This document shows, one piece after another, positions 21,499 to 33,178 of a stretch of 64,000 bases of DNA (positions are counted from its first letter, which is position 1; each line of letters begins with the position of its first letter). Source of the stretch: Cladophialophora immunda (Eukaryota; Ascomycota; Eurotiomycetes; Chaetothyriales; Herpotrichiellaceae); assembly GCF_000835495.1 (NCBI RefSeq), contig NW_015622544.1, positions 4,740,855 through 4,804,854 on the forward strand, read 5' to 3'. The notes beneath the pieces are model-generated. The model had not been told where the DNA came from and did no database searches. It was given only the letters and a program-made list of their open reading frames with translations. Both the position numbers and the translations under genes were made by a program.

Positions 21499-23370
21499 TT
21501 GTTGAATCTTGTCATGGTTTCTGTGTGAATGAGTACAGAGGAGTGCTACGACGCTCATCTGGTCGGGTTGAACCACTCCAGGACAGGACGTGACTGAGTT
21601 GACCTTGACACAGAATTGCATTTGGCCATGTTGAGATTGGCACTGGATCGCGGTTGACGTGTGACAGACACAGAAGGTTGTACCGACTTTGCTGCTATGG
21701 GCACCTCAACGTCCACACATCCTCAAATCGGCTGACTGCCATGCGCTATGATCCACGACTGCTCTCGGGAATTGCTTCCACTATGATGCGCTGTAAACAT
21801 GTGAACAGGCAGGGGCCATTATGCGGGCCACATCACGGATTTTGGCTCACATCCGAAACCTCCTGGACTCACCTGTCTCTGTGTAACCGTCTCCTCTTCA
21901 CCGAATCTTATCAACTCGGATTCCTCCGATTCTCGGTCAATATAGCAAAGTCGGCATTCCGGATAACATGTGCCTGAAGGTGGTTGCCCATTCAAGCTGC
22001 ACAGACGAGGCCGTGGTGTCTCCTGGCACAGCTCTGATGGAAGGTTGTGCGACTGCCGTCTCGTTCTCGTGGCTGCAGTTCCGTCTGTTGGGGAAGTCAT
22101 TGCCCAGTGAGTCTCAGCAAGATGTCCTGAGCGGCCATTTAACCGGCCACACATGACTTCGCAACTGCCTCTCTTCCACAAGATGATACATCCATTAGGC
22201 AGAGCAACATTATACATCCAACACTCTCGGCTCAACCCGCTGGCAACTCAAATCTCCTGCCGACGACTCTTCTCGCTGCGAGTATGGGTGTGCATTGCGA
22301 CAGCAAGGGCTCGAAGAAGGCGCGTCTCTCAAGGCCACTGCGCGCATTGCGTTACCTTCATCCGATGTGGGAGACAAATCTGTCCCGCACGGTGACTTGT
22401 TCTCCAAAGTACAGCAATCCTGGGGTCCTGCACTCTGACCAAGGCCCTACGCTCAACGCCTCAAAGACAAGGAATTGCGGATGTGTGTTGCCGTGTGTGC
22501 GAGGAAGGTGCGCTGGCGAAGTCGATATTTTGGTGTGTGGCAGATAGCTTACGTTGATCAGTTGTCCTTGCAAGGGGTCGAGGGGACCAGGAGCATGTCC
22601 GGCAAGTTGCACCTGTCTATGTAACTGAGAGCACGACGGTCATGGGAATTTCGGAGGACTGCGATGGCGGTCTGCATGGTGTCCGGTGCACTGGGGCTGA
22701 AAGATATGTCTAAGGGTCGGTTCTACCGTCTCCCGGCGGGCTGGAATAAAAGGGTTGTGTCTGTTAGTTTGAGGGGTCCTTATTGTTGACGGGAATGAAT
22801 CATGAATAGAGCAAATATTGTGCCCTGCCGGCGATGAATCTGAATGGGGGCTGAATGAGCTGAATGAGCTGAATGAGATGGTGGAATCAGAGTCGAAGTC
22901 ATTGGAACAAAGCACGTTGCCTAAAACGGCAAGATTTGGTTTATGCCTTGGTCTTGGCGCTGGGTTGTGATCTGCAGTCGCGGACAAGGCACAAAGAACT
23001 TGCCCTCCCACCTTACTCTAGACTCGAGCAACAGAACTCACTTACACCTCGACTACTCTACCTACACGGTGCATAGCCGCAACTAGACGACCTCTGACAC
23101 TCGCAAAGAACCTTACGAGCCTCTCGACAAAGGCTGAATTCATTTCCTCCCCACGAGCGACAGATTCTAACCCGCCACAATTAAGTGACACCCCGCGACA
23201 ATCCTGTCTCCTGCCTCTCGATTCCTCTCTACCCTCTCCCACGCCTTTTCTCCAAGCACCACTGAATCTTTCGTGACCCAGAAAGGGTTGTTACCGTCAA
23301 CCCGATTTGCTGCTAGCAAAAACAGCATATCCCCCCCTTCAATAGCAAATCCTTCACACCCTCTCCCACA
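21499..23370. other. Intergenic region and DHH1 leader
   Basis: The last 420 bases before the DHH1 ATG contain no ATG and are rich in C and T, fitting a long 5' leader. A 9-bp unit CTGAATGAG is repeated three times at 22851-22877. Minus-strand frames of 120-138 codons near 22000 and 22800 lack motifs. No RNA gene was recognised. Confidence 0.5.
22851..22877. repeat. Three tandem copies of CTGAATGAG
   Basis: Perfect 9-bp tandem repeat upstream of DHH1, about 0.5 kb from its ATG. Confidence 0.7.
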
Positions 23371-24927
23371 ATGACGGACGCTTTAGCAGCACAGCTCAAC
23401 AAAGCCTCTTTGAACGATGGCGCAGACGAGTCGAACTGGAAAGATGCCCTCAACCTTCCAGCAAAAGATACCAGGCAACAGACTGAAGACGTGACCGCTA
23501 CAAAGGGCTTGGATTTTGAAGACTTCTACATCAAGCGTGAACTGATGATGGGCATATTCGAAGCCGGATTCGAAAAACCCTCTCCGATCCAAGAAGAAAC
23601 CATACCTGTTGCCCTGACTGGCCGAGATATCCTGGCCCGAGCAAAGAACGGAACCGGCAAGACGGCTGCCTTTGTCATTCCTACCCTTGAACGAATCAAT
23701 CCCAAAAACCCAAAGACCCAAGCGCTGATCCTTGTCCCCACTCGAGAACTAGCTTTACAAACATCACAGGTCTGCAAGACCCTCGGAAAGCACTTGGGCA
23801 TCAATGTCATGGTGACCACAGGTGGCACCGGACTCAAAGACGATATCATCAGGTTAGGGGAAACAGTACATATCATCGTCGGTACCCCTGGGAGAATCCT
23901 CGATCTGGCAAGCAAAGGTGTTGCAGACTTATCCGAATGCCCTATATTTGTCATGGATGAAGCCGACAAGTTGCTCTCTCCGGAGTTCACGGTCGTCATT
24001 GAGCAGCTCCTTTCCTTCCATCCCAAAGACCGACAGGTTATGCTTTTCAGTGCCACTTTCCCAATGATAGTCAAGGCGTTCAAAGACAAACACATGCGAA
24101 ATCCCTACGAAATCAACCTCATGGACGAGTTAACTTTGCGTGGTATAACTCAGTACTACGCCTTTGTCGAGGAGAAGCAGAAAGTTCATTGCCTGAACAC
24201 ATTATTCTCGAAACTCCAGATCAACCAGTCGATCATCTTCTGCAACTCGACCAACCGGGTCGAGCTTCTCGCGAAGAAAATCACGGAGCTGGGGTATTCG
24301 TGCTTCTACTCTCACGCCAAGATGCTGCAGCAGAATCGCAACAAAGTCTTCCATGACTTCCGTGCCGGTGTCTGTCGAAACCTGGTGTGTTCGGATCTCC
24401 TCACTCGCGGTATTGATATTCAAGCTGTCAATGTGGTCATCAACTTCGACTTCCCCAAAAATGCCGAAACCTACCTTCATCGCATCGGTCGTTCTGGACG
24501 ATTTGGTCACCGTGGTCTCGCTATCAACTTGATCAACTGGGATGATCGTTTCAATTTGTATAAGATCGAACAAGAGCTGGGTACGGAGATCCAACCGATT
24601 CCTCCATCTATCGACAAGAGTCTGTATGTGTATGACAACCCTGAGACAATTCCACGCGCAATGCCCCCTCCGGCACAGGCGCAGAAGGCCCACGCGTCGA
24701 ATGTAAATGCCACTGCAAACACCACCGCAAATAACAATGCTACCAACACCAATGGTCAATACCAGCAGGCTCGCAGACCACAGAATCAGTCGAATGGATA
24801 CGGCCAACAATACAACAACCAAGGACGTGGTGGATACCGCGGACGAGGCCGAGGTCAAGGTGCTCGAGGCCGCGGAGGTCATCCTCAACAGCTAACAGCA
24901 GCACCCGTGGGTCAAATCGCTCACTAG
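23371..24927 (+). CDS. DHH1: DEAD-box RNA helicase DHH1 (DDX6/Rck family)
   Basis: P-body helicase that promotes mRNA decapping and translational repression. The single exon gives 518 aa. Helicase motifs appear in order: Q motif region [23 protein letters not shown], Ia PTRELALQ, Ib [53 protein letters not shown]. The core ends near residue 425 with the family's [10 protein letters not shown]. The C-terminal 85 residues are low complexity: Asn, Gln and Thr-rich, then Arg/Gly repeats of RGRG type, a composition linked in this family to condensate formation and RNA binding. The leader is ATG-free for over 400 bases. It has no close neighbour. Confidence 0.96.
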   Translation: MTDALAAQLNKASLNDGADESNWKDALNLPAKDTRQQTEDVTATKGLDFEDFYIKRELMMGIFEAGFEKPSPIQEETIPVALTGRDILARAKNGTGKTAAFVIPTLERINPKNPKTQALILVPTRELALQTSQVCKTLGKHLGINVMVTTGGTGLKDDIIRLGETVHIIVGTPGRILDLASKGVADLSECPIFVMDEADKLLSPEFTVVIEQLLSFHPKDRQVMLFSATFPMIVKAFKDKHMRNPYEINLMDELTLRGITQYYAFVEEKQKVHCLNTLFSKLQINQSIIFCNSTNRVELLAKKITELGYSCFYSHAKMLQQNRNKVFHDFRAGVCRNLVCSDLLTRGIDIQAVNVVINFDFPKNAETYLHRIGRSGRFGHRGLAINLINWDDRFNLYKIEQELGTEIQPIPPSIDKSLYVYDNPETIPRAMPPPAQAQKAHASNVNATANTTANNNATNTNGQYQQARRPQNQSNGYGQQYNNQGRGGYRGRGRGQGARGRGGHPQQLTAAPVGQIAH

Positions 24928-27030
24928 TTTGTGATTTGGACACTTCGATCTAGCGGCGGCTTTTCTCTTCCAATTTTTGTTTCCCGGCGTTTTCTTCATT
25001 TCCATGGTACGAAGGTCTATGACATGCGACATGCGCAAGCTGGGAGTTTTCAATAATGGCTGGCTCATGTGGTTTCCTTGCTATCAGATCTGTACAACAG
25101 TGTTGGTACAGTTTCTACTACTTTCTTGGGATGGGTGTTTTCTGGATGGATTGCCACGGATGGAGGGAAGGCTGCCGGCTCCTCTACCAAGCAAGCCTCG
25201 GTCGGGGATTTATGGCTTATGACATTGCATGTCTTGAAAGAGCCACGTTCTCTTTGGAGTCACGGAGACAACTGGCGCAAAAGTTTCGGTGAAGGTCAGT
25301 GCAGCTTCCTACAAGGATTGTAGATCTGCATGGCGTTGCTTGGCTATTTGCATTTCTCTCATTCAGATCTCGGACATACCAGCCACACGATTCCTCCTCC
25401 TCCTATCACTGTCACGAAATTCGATACTCGACGCTCATCCCGTTCAACTCTATCCACTTCGACACCAGTCCTACGGAATGACCTAATCATCAAATACGTC
25501 TGGCGCATATTCACTCAACATCTCTGCCGGTTACCAGCGGGACACCCTCTTTTCGACTCTTTCGCAGAAACGACACTCAGATCCAGAACCCACCACGACA
25601 TACCGATATATCAACAGCGCATACCTAGTCCCCTGCATTACTACCTCACACCGAAGCATCGCTTCGATTGTAACCCCATGATTACCTCTCCTTGACGCCT
25701 TCATGTCACCTGGCGCGGCTCATTGCTGGGACCTGACACCAATTTTCATTACGAAAGACGACAATTGTCTGTCATCGAATCCACTTCAATCCAACAGCGG
25801 ACATTCTTTGCCATGCCCTGATACCGGAAAGGGGAAGGCACCGCTTGATAGATGCAAGCAGATCTCAGAAGCACTCTGACCAGAAATAAGAAAAAACCAA
25901 AAAAATAAATAGGAGGAAAGCCGATAGCCTGAACATCCGAATTTGTTCGTAAGACTTGTATGTCTTTCACGGGAAAGCAGACTGAAACACCACACAGACC
26001 AACAAAAACTGCGAACGGATTGCACAGTGAACCGATACCCGAGCAAAAGGCCCGAAGCCATGTGCCTGCGACGAAAGAACTGTGACAGTTTGGACTACTG
26101 GTGGGGTGGAAATGGCTAGACAAGTTATCAGGGCAGCCTAGCACAGACCAGATGAAGCGACACTCAAGTATTTGTGTGTGCGTCTAGGGTTTTCTCCTTG
26201 CGCACCTCAGTCCAGGTCGAATACGCTGAATGAGAAAATTGCCCTCTTCCTCTAAAAACCCGAAAGACAAACGTGCTTCCAATTTCGATTCTAAAAGTCC
26301 CCCCACTGCCTTCTTTACACCCTGACGACGTACCAACCACGTCCCCGGTTATGCTGACAATGTCCCAAGATTCTGTGACTCCGACCAAACAAACCAACTG
26401 GCCGCACAGCTATTCAACCCGCCGAGCCCCCTGGTCGAGCTTATCGCCAAGGAAATCCGTGTTGCTGTCCTGCCTGCCCTAACTGATTGCCGGTAATATG
26501 CATGCCCACTCTCGAATTAGTTGTTATTTTGGGTGGTTGGTTGTTGGTACATGTGCTGCTAGATATGTGCAGGGCGGGAGATACATAAACCCTCGTCCTC
26601 GTCCCCTGGCTCTCGCTCTCGCTCTCGCCCTCGCTCTCGCCCTCGCTCAGAATCTCGCTATGGTTGGGTGGAGGGTAAAAGGACGAAAGAAGAAATACGA
26701 TCCAAGGACAAGGAAGGGTAACCCCAGCCCAACCCAACATATGTGAGATAATGTGTCCGGAACAGACGCCAACTATTGGCCTGCAGTATGCGAATGAACC
26801 CGGCAGACATGCAAGCTGTGCATACCCTTCAACCGAGGTAAGGTCTTGGGACTCCCTTGAGAGTGTTGAGGCACTTCTTTCTATCCCGTATCAGGCTTTG
26901 GGGACTCCGTCCTCGGCTGCTGCCATCCAGCGATCCAGACGTAGCATGCTCAAAGGTCGCAAACTGTCCCGAGGAGGGTGGAGAAACAGGAACAAGGAAC
27001 GTGAGCCGGTGGATGGGTGGCGATCGTCCT
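24928..27030. other. 2.1 kb intergenic between convergent DHH1 and POM152
   Basis: These are 3' flanks only, long for convergent genes. A small hairpin-like TGTACAACAGTGTTGGTACA lies at 25091-25110 in the likely DHH1 3' UTR. A hexamer-type microsatellite lies at 26610-26650. Short frames in all phases at 25050-25700 and 25750-26150 lack motifs. Confidence 0.45.
26610..26650. repeat. CTCTCG/CCCTCG microsatellite
   Basis: About seven tandem hexamer-like units alternating CTCTCG and CCCTCG. Pyrimidine-rich on the plus strand. Confidence 0.75.
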
Positions 27031-30000
27031 TCAATAGGTCAACAGCTTCTTCTGACCTCCCATGAGACCGCCGCCACTGCCAGCAGCCTTGTGACTGGGC
27101 TTGGTGTATGAGCAGAATCGGTCCTTGATGCTCACAACTTCATAGATGCCTTCGTCGCTGGCGCGGATCATCTTGCTAAATTCATCTGACGTGTCGTGGC
27201 GCGTCTCGAGAACACGGGGTTTGCCCATGCCTTTTCTGGGATTTTCGGTGCGGGTATATCTGGTTCGCATGATCGAATGTCAGTATCTTTTTCAGACTGC
27301 CCGTGGGTTCTCGGGCAAAAGTGTTCGCGCGCGGAAGACAGAGAACAGTGAAAGGAGACTTACGTGAACTCGAAAGGTGGTGTCCCGGTGAAGGTGAACA
27401 TTATGTCCACCTCCCCGCCTTCATGAATATCGCTGACAACCGTCTTTCCCTTACCAATCTCCACCGTCGGATACGGATGAATGACTTTTCTGATGTCCTT
27501 CCTTGCACGACATTTATTATTGCCCATTGCCGAATCACTGACACCCGTAATAACGAATTCGCCGGGTGACTCGGCAAGCCGTCTGAACTCATTACCGGAG
27601 ACACGCGCTTTTCGTTCACGGTTCTGGAAAGTATAGAAGACGTCGAAAGGGGCTTGGCCGCTCAGGGAGAAAGAGACGTGCTCGCCCACACAGTAGTGTT
27701 CCTGGGACTCGAGCGGGATGATGGCCGGTGGCGAGGAGACATGGATGCGCACGGCGGATGGATCTGAGTCGAGGATCGATTCACAGCCGAGAGCGTCTTT
27801 GACAGAGCGAATAGAAACAGTGTGTGTCCCTAGGTCGAGGGTGGCTCGCGAAAGTGGCCATGAGTAGCTGCGCGTCTGGATGTCCTTCTGACGGATGATC
27901 TCAGGGCGGGTTGATACGCCGTGGTGAATGATGGCTATTTCAACGGCGAAGGGTGGCGTGCCTGTGAAGGTGATCGGTATGTTTTCAGTCTCAGCGTCTG
28001 CGCTGTTTGTGAAGGTCGGATCGTGTTTACAGTAGCCATAAGTCTTCCCTGCCTGGCTGAACTTCGCCGAGGGTAGAGGATACACTTGCTGTGAGAGAAC
28101 AATCGGCGTAAATCCCTTCTTGTCGGAGGAATAGCGTGCATCGCCAAGTTCACTAAAAACATAAGAGTATTCTCCGGCTTTGCTGGTATCAAGACTGATT
28201 TGCGCACTACTACCCGCAAAGGTGACGGGTTTGTTGCTGATTGCAGAAGGCCCTTTGATCGGCTCGAATTTCTGTTGGTATTTGAGGTGGAAGGGTGGAC
28301 TGCCAGTGAGCCCAATGGCTAGCACTGATTCATCGCCCTGACAAACTGCAGGCTTGCGGAAGCCCCTCAGTCCTTCTTTTCCAATAGCTGAATCTCTGAT
28401 TGATACCGTTGGTCGGGGTAACCAGCTCACTTGGAATTTGTTCGCCTTGGAATCAACCACGCCTGGGCAACTGTCATGAACGGAGACAATCTCGTAAGTA
28501 CCTGGACGGTCAACCGAGATCTCGGCGTTTGCGTCCCTAAATATCTGCTCGAATGAGTCCGAACCGTCGTCCAGATTCTGCAGCCTCACCGCCCATGGCG
28601 CGAAGCCTTTGAGTCGCAAAGGTAGTTTGACCGACTTGCCGTCTAGCGCCAAGATCGAGCGTTTGCCATCAATATCGCCGAAGGCAGCGCGTGGTTGCTC
28701 TTGTCTGACATCGATCTTCCGTTCCTCTTGCAACGTGGTGCGACATCGCGATTTGTCTTGGACTCCCGTCAGTACGACAGAATAGCTCCCTCCTTCCGCC
28801 AAGGGGGGAACCTCGATCGTGCATAGCTCCTCTTCGGAATGGATATGGTGCTTCTTTCTTTTGCCGGCATGCACCAGCTCATAGTCCAGATCCCATGGTC
28901 CTTGACCTGCGAGTCTGACTGGTACTGACATGGGCGAGCCCAGACAAGCCTTCACAGCACGATTGTCCCCTTGAAAGATCGCGGACGCTGGAGGCTTGAT
29001 GTCTTGCTTGAGGACAAGATTTTGGTCTTTCAGCGATACGCTCCCGTAGACTTGGTCTTCGATCTCATGGATTGTGTAGATGTAAGAGCCAGCTGCTCTT
29101 TCACGCAATTCCATCTGACCACGCATACCGGAGAACTCTTGCACTTTTGGATAAGCCGTCCCCCGGTGGCCCATCGTATATCTAACTTTGAAAGGCGGAG
29201 TGCCTGTAAAGTCAAAGTTGACATACATGCCAATTGGATTACCGGCGCACTTGTCAAAGATGTCTTCAGATTCCATACTAAGACCAGGTTTTGGAGGGTT
29301 GAGAAGTAAGCATGACGAAGGCTCAACAACCTCTCCGTGACAGTACTGGCTGTCCACAGAATCGAGGCTATATCTCCCAGGCTTACTGATCAGAGGCATG
29401 GAGCGACGGTCCGACATCTCGTGCACATGGTCTTCGGACTGAACAGTCTCCCCGAGGTCATCCGAGACAAAGCTATACTTCACATCCAGGGGCCAGTCGG
29501 ACGAATGTAATGTGTCCACATATTGAACTTGAAAAGGAAGAGGGATAGAGCTTCCTTCACGAACCCGAAGTACACGGTCTGAGTTGAGGCCTCCCAGTGT
29601 GACTCGAGGTCTGTTATGCACCGTGAGGCTCTGAACCCGAGGAGCATGGAGGTCCTTTGGTTTGCTGGCATCGTAGACTACCTTGTTCCCAAGACCATCT
29701 TCCACTTCTTCGATGGTGTAAGAATGGCTTCCGTTCTGGTGCAGAGCTTCATTAATCTCGAAGGACTCAGTCGCGGATTTTGTCCATCCCATGTGCGGCC
29801 GTCTTGGATCGAGGACAATGCCTGAAGTCTCATCGCCGGAGACCACGTCGAGATCCACATTTGGCTGCACATTCTGGACAATGGAACTGAACTGCTTGTG
29901 ATTGACGGTCTTGCTGTATTTGACTTTGAATGGTGGAACACCTGAAACATGCAGGGCCACATTGCTCAACTCTCCCGTGCATCTGTTCTCGGACTGTGTC

Positions 30001-30968
30001 GAGATGCTCGCGAACGGACACTGCACAACTGCCGTGTCAAAGCTCCGTTTCCGCACTTCCAGCTTTGTGGCGTCAATAACCCGATGCAACTGGTAAAGGC
30101 CCGCCTTCGAAACCGGGTAATGTAGGGTTCGGGGCGTATTTGTATCCGACTTGTGGTGACCACTGTCGGCGTGTTTTTTCAACTGCTTAGCTTGTTTGCT
30201 GCTGATGATGATCGTCTCAACTTCGTCTGTCTCGAGATCAAACCGTTGGAGCTCAATAGAAATAGGCGTCGTCTGATTGATCTGAATCGGTATTTCGACC
30301 GAAGGTCTGGACGCATCAATGCAAAATGCCTTCTTCTCGGGATTCAGAATGGCAGAGCCCTCTGGAAGGATGTGTATGATTTGTTTCCCCAGAATGATCG
30401 AGGAGTTGTGTAGAATGTCGGCTGGCTTCACCCGGTGTTCTGAGATCGAAAGTTCACGATCATAGGCCACCTTAACCAGTGCCCCCAGCCACGACAGGAA
30501 AGGCAGTGGAATCTTGTACATTAAGAAAGCATTTGCGATAGCATGCAATAACCATAATGTGAAAGTTGTGGGAAATGAGAACTCCAGCCAGGGTATCTTA
30601 AACGCCGGCAGCGCCACAAAGAAGGCGGCATCAATCCCCACCCATTTGAGGAAAAGCCATGTCGAATCCAGATCATTTTCCACAGTGAAGGAGTTGTACA
30701 GCCTCCAGGCCGTCAAGGCAATATAGAAGGCAAACACATAAAATCTTTGAGATGGAACGTCGACGATCTCTGTCGATATCAGTGGCGAGGAGGCAGCCGC
30801 CGTCTCAGGGGTGCCTTTCACAGGCCTGGTTATCGGCGATGGTCTCTGAGGAAAGGGAGAAGGGGGGGAGCCCAGGGCTGAGCGTGCATTGTTGTTGAAA
30901 GTTCGGCGTCGGGGATCTGTTCGCGGAGTGGTAGGGAAAGCCGACCGCAGTCGCGGAGTTTCATTCAT
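27031..30968 (-). CDS. POM152: Nuclear pore membrane glycoprotein POM152
   Basis: Integral pore-membrane nucleoporin forming the lumenal ring of the nuclear pore. Exon 1 is 27364-30968 and exon 2 27031-27259; the 104-nt intron starts GTAAGT and ends CCAG. The product is 1277 aa, normal for the family. The N-terminal 70 residues are basic and Ser/Pro-rich (cytoplasmic/pore side). Hydrophobic segments lie at about 75-160, covering the transmembrane part. The rest is lumenal and made of repeated Ig-like domains, shown by the recurring strand motif G-[TSV]-PPF followed by an alternating hydrophobic strand (GVPPFKVKYS, GTPPFKVRYT, GSPPFHLKYQ, GTPPFAVEIA, GTPPFEFT across the splice). It ends in a Gly-rich tail, GGGLMGGQKK. 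Divergent from the UCH gene. Confidence 0.93.
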
Positions 30969-31656
30969 TGCACCATGCGGCTATATAGCACCCTCTCTTG
31001 TGTCGAATCCAAAGTCGCGTGTACTAGCAGATATCGGATCGCCAGCAAACACCGAATTGCTGGGTCGCAGTTTCGAGAGAAAAGGATCTGGGGGTGCGAA
31101 GCGTGGATTCTCGTCGAGCTTTTAGGACAACAGAACTTGTTGGATGTCTGCAAATCGTTTTTCAGCAGGTACAGCCTAGTCCCCGTGGACTGTTGGAAGA
31201 GCCCGTTACAGGAGATGGGTCTAGCTGCTGGGAGTTAAGCGACTGACTGAGCTTTCCATCGCGTTTGCACGCGTCTTGCAATTGACAGCCACCTGAGGCA
31301 CAAGGCTGAGCCCAAAAAATTGCTTGGCGGCAGGCAGCGGTGACGTCAGTGACGCAGCCTTGCGTAGCACAGACGGTATTCGCACGCTTTCACTCTCCCT
31401 CGAAACAGATATGCATCAACAACAACCAGGAGACCGTGGTCCATCCCGTGATCGATCAGAGATGAAGGAGCTCCACTACCGTGTCTGGTTGCACCTGGCG
31501 TGAAATTGTGAGAAAAGTCACCGTCTGACATGGAGATTGCTCTCGTTCAACAAACCAGACACTTTTCCGACCGGCCTATACTGTTGGTCCTCCTTCTATA
31601 CAATTAGAAGGATAGAAGAGTCTTTCCAGCAACCAAATATCTTGAGAATACCATCC
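30969..31656. promoter_or_regulatory. Divergent promoter region, POM152 and UCH deubiquitinase
   Basis: 688 bp between two divergent start codons. No clear TATA element; no other gene seen. Confidence 0.4.
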
Positions 31657-32786
31657 ATGATGCCTGCCCCTGAAAATGTTGCCATTTCGGAGGCGGCTGC
31701 GGAGGTACGGCCTGAAGCAGATCCAGTTCAGGAGAGTTCAGGAGCAGCGTCAACACCCCTGGACACCACCTCAACGACTACCGACGATGTCGCTCTCGCC
31801 AGAAACCAAACGTCTTCGTGGAAGGGATGGGCAGAGATAGAAAATGATCCGGTAATGTCTTCCTGATGTTTGCTTAGGACTGCCGCCTGATCTGTGATCC
31901 AGGTCGTCTTCAGCACTTTGTTGCGAGAATGGGGCGTTCCCAATGTCCAGGTCAACGAAGTTGTGCCACTCGACAGTGTCTTTGAGTATCCGCCGTAAGA
32001 AATACAATTCGTGCTTGTAGTTTGTGCTAACTATTGCACAGACAGAGCATTTACGGCCTGATCTTTCTGTCACGATGGGCCGCACCGGAAACTGAAAACG
32101 ATCTTACAGAGCCTCCTGCAGGAGTTTGGTTCGCAAACCAAACCCTTTCCAATTCCTGCGCCACGGTTGCTCTAATGAATATCGTCAACAACCACGCGAC
32201 GATTAACCTGGGCCAAGCGCTCAACGACTTCCGAGCCAACACTATGAATATGACACCCAAGGAACGAGGCCTTGCCCTAGATCATTTCGACCATGTCAGA
32301 GACGTTCACAACTCCTTTGCCACGGAATTCGACAAGATGAATGTTGATCTTCGTCTCAAGCAGGACATGACTGCTGCCGAGAAGAAGAAGAAAGCCGCAC
32401 AGTCCAAGCGGCCACGAAAGAAACTTAAAGCAGAAGACGAATCTGACGAAGACGAAAGCGGCCTTCACTTCGTCGCATATGTGCCTGCTGGCGGGGTGGT
32501 ATGGAGGATGGACGGCCTCGAGCGGCTTCCCCGGAAACTAGGCGTTGTGGACGAGGGAGATAGCTGGATCGCGATGGTTCTTCCAGAGTTACAAGCTCAA
32601 TTGGAGTCTGTAACGACCAACTCACTGGAGTATTCGTTGCTATCTCTGACAGCATTGAACGACTCTTGGGGCTTAGAGGCAGACAAGTTGAAAGTAGAGA
32701 GAGCGCGCGAGGACTGGGGCCCTTTCCTGGCGCAGATGGTCAGGATTCATGCTGACAAGGGGACTTTGAAGCAGACATTGGGGTAG
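31657..32786 (+). CDS. Ubiquitin C-terminal hydrolase, UCH37/UCHL5 type (peptidase C12)
   Basis: Cysteine deubiquitinase, probably proteasome-linked like fission yeast Uch2. Exons 31657-31851, 31903-31994 and 32042-32786 give 343 aa; introns are 51 and 47 nt. A Ser/Thr-rich extension of about 50 residues precedes the UCH fold starting WAEIENDP. The oxyanion Gln and catalytic Cys lie in FANQTLSNSCATVALMNI; catalytic His is in LHFVAYVP and Asp in WRMDGL. The loop between Cys helix and His, which lies over the active site in this family, is lengthened by a Lys/Arg stretch (KRPRKKLK) followed by an Asp/Glu run, resembling a nuclear localisation signal. The C-terminus after WGPFLAQMVRI is short, so the Rpn13-binding tail seems reduced or absent. 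ATG 31657 or 31660 may start translation. Confidence 0.9.
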
Positions 32787-33178
32787 AGTTGTGGGGTACC
32801 CTGTTGACTGGGTGGCAAGGAGAAGATCCAGATCGATAGCGAGGTAGTTTGGTATGTGTCTCATCACTGCCTGAGGCGAAAGCAGCATCTACCTGCGGAA
32901 TCAATCGGTGCTCTATCACCCTGTATTCTCTGTATTAATGGGAAGATGGATCGCAGGCGTAGTTGGGGGTGGCTGTTCACTGATTGGCTGGCTGGGCTCT
33001 GGCAGTCATGACGTTCCCCTCGCTACTCGGCGTATCGGTTGTGTCTACCACACTTCATCTTGCAGAAAAACACATCAATCACACCCACACCGACCAATTC
33101 ACCAGACACTCCCGTCCTCAATCGCGAAGGCAACGTGCATGCACATCGGCCTCCTCCTTACTGACGAAATAGATCGCA
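32787..33178. other. Intergenic, UCH gene to F-box gene
   Basis: Tandem plus-strand genes; this holds the promoter of the F-box gene. Nothing else is seen. Confidence 0.45.

Noticed and set aside
22640..23011. 123-codon minus-strand frame with Ser/Phe repeats upstream of DHH1
   Set aside because: The repeats come from the 9-bp tandem repeat; no motif, and the area is better explained as DHH1 promoter and leader.
24202..24888. 228-codon frame opposite DHH1
   Set aside because: Antisense to conserved helicase motifs; composition follows from the sense strand.
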